DNA of 64,000 nt from Cyprinodon diabolis. Lineage: Eukaryota; Chordata; Actinopteri; Cyprinodontiformes; Cyprinodontidae. Of this stretch, positions 1 through 64,000 are shown in pieces. The DNA lies in assembly GCA_030533445.1 (NCBI GenBank), contig CM060062.1:21283829-21347828 (forward strand), written 5' to 3'. The notes under the pieces were generated by a model. The model saw nothing but the letters and a program-made list of their open reading frames with translations. It did no database searches and was not told the origin of the DNA. The position numbers and the translations under genes were made by a program. Numbering within the stretch: position 1 is the stretch's first letter; every line of letters starts with the position of its first letter.

Positions 1-63555
<63,555 letters not shown>

Positions 63556-64000
63556 CTGAGATGAGAAAAGGTGTGAGAAAGGGAGGGGGTAAAGGAAAGA
63601 GAGGGGGGAAAAAGCAATGGAATAAATTGTCATTGAACAGTTTCACATATGCAATGTGAATTCACAAACAGTGTTTGTTTTTGCTCCTTCTCTTCTAACA
63701 TCTTTCATTAATTATCCTGCCACACCCTGACAGCATAATGAAGTGCTAGACTTGATGATTAATGCTGACTGACATCCTGTTGTATGGAGGGAAAATAATC
63801 TCCAAAATAAGATTCAGTGCCCCTAGAGCACAATTTACTGTAAGCTATGCAATCAGAGAGACCTGTCCTAAAGGGGTTAGATTCTTCTGATTTCTGTTCA
63901 TTTTGTTGCTCATAATAAAGCTGATGCGGGTGGAGGGGCCACAACTTGTCTATAGCCTCAGGTTCAGCTGCAGGCATTCACAAAACTGGGATGAGTGTGA
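63556..64000 (-). other. cpne5: Intron upstream of the most 5' visible copine exon (partial)
   Basis: It has an acceptor CAG at 63556-63558 on the minus strand. The donor lies beyond the window. No further exon or repeat is seen. Confidence 0.8.

Overview
The window is intronic and exonic vertebrate DNA, almost certainly from a teleost fish. It is AT-rich with short exons and long introns. It carries teleost-typical dispersed repeats: Tc1 elements, tRNA-headed SINEs, Ty3/gypsy LTR pieces and hAT-type MITEs. I see no bacterial-style gene organisation and no RNA gene that I can support. A percomorph fish is likely from the repeat types, but I cannot name the species.

One host gene crosses the whole window on the minus strand: a copine, best matched to the CPNE5 branch of the CPNE5/CPNE8 pair. 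Thirteen internal coding exons (1004 coding bases, about 334 codons) lie between 63555 (5' side) and 1267 (3' side). All 13 have AG acceptors and GT donors, and reading phase is conserved across every one of the 12 complete introns. Together they encode most of C2A, all of C2B, a lysine-rich linker and the start of the copine von Willebrand A domain with its DFTAS metal-site motif. The first exons (start codon and N-terminal part of C2A) lie beyond 64000. The last ones (rest of the A domain and C-terminal tail) lie before position 1. No promoter, UTR or polyadenylation site of this gene is in view.

The introns range from 392 to 15456 bases and hold the mobile DNA. Intron by intron, from low to high coordinate: a palindromic MITE (2953-3170); a tRNA-derived SINE (4634-4850), an apparently intact Tc1 transposon with a full 343-codon transposase set in a TA microsatellite (5747-6994) and a 5'-truncated SINE-type insertion with a 12-base target duplication (8489-8615); a Tc1 remnant next to a probable minus-strand solo LTR (18400-19290); two adjacent minus-strand SINEs, one with a 40-base internal tandem duplication (24417-24880); a CpG-rich patch (27918-28030); a solo LTR with a 5-base target duplication (30646-31112), followed by a decayed gypsy pol (31300-34618) and the end of an LTR (34829); SINE copies (38486-38856 and 44551-44672), a GATG array (48243-48316) and a Tc1 fossil (49896-50733); and, in the 9.4 kb intron nearest the 5' end, a hAT-type MITE with 8-base target duplications (59447-60098) and an apparently perfect 569-base direct duplication (57565-58133 and 62137-62705).

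The only intact protein-coding mobile gene is the Tc1 transposase. I found no evidence of a new multi-gene system. The least explained signals are the 569-base duplication, the GTAAC pentamer repeated at three LTR-type boundaries, and the CpG-rich patch.
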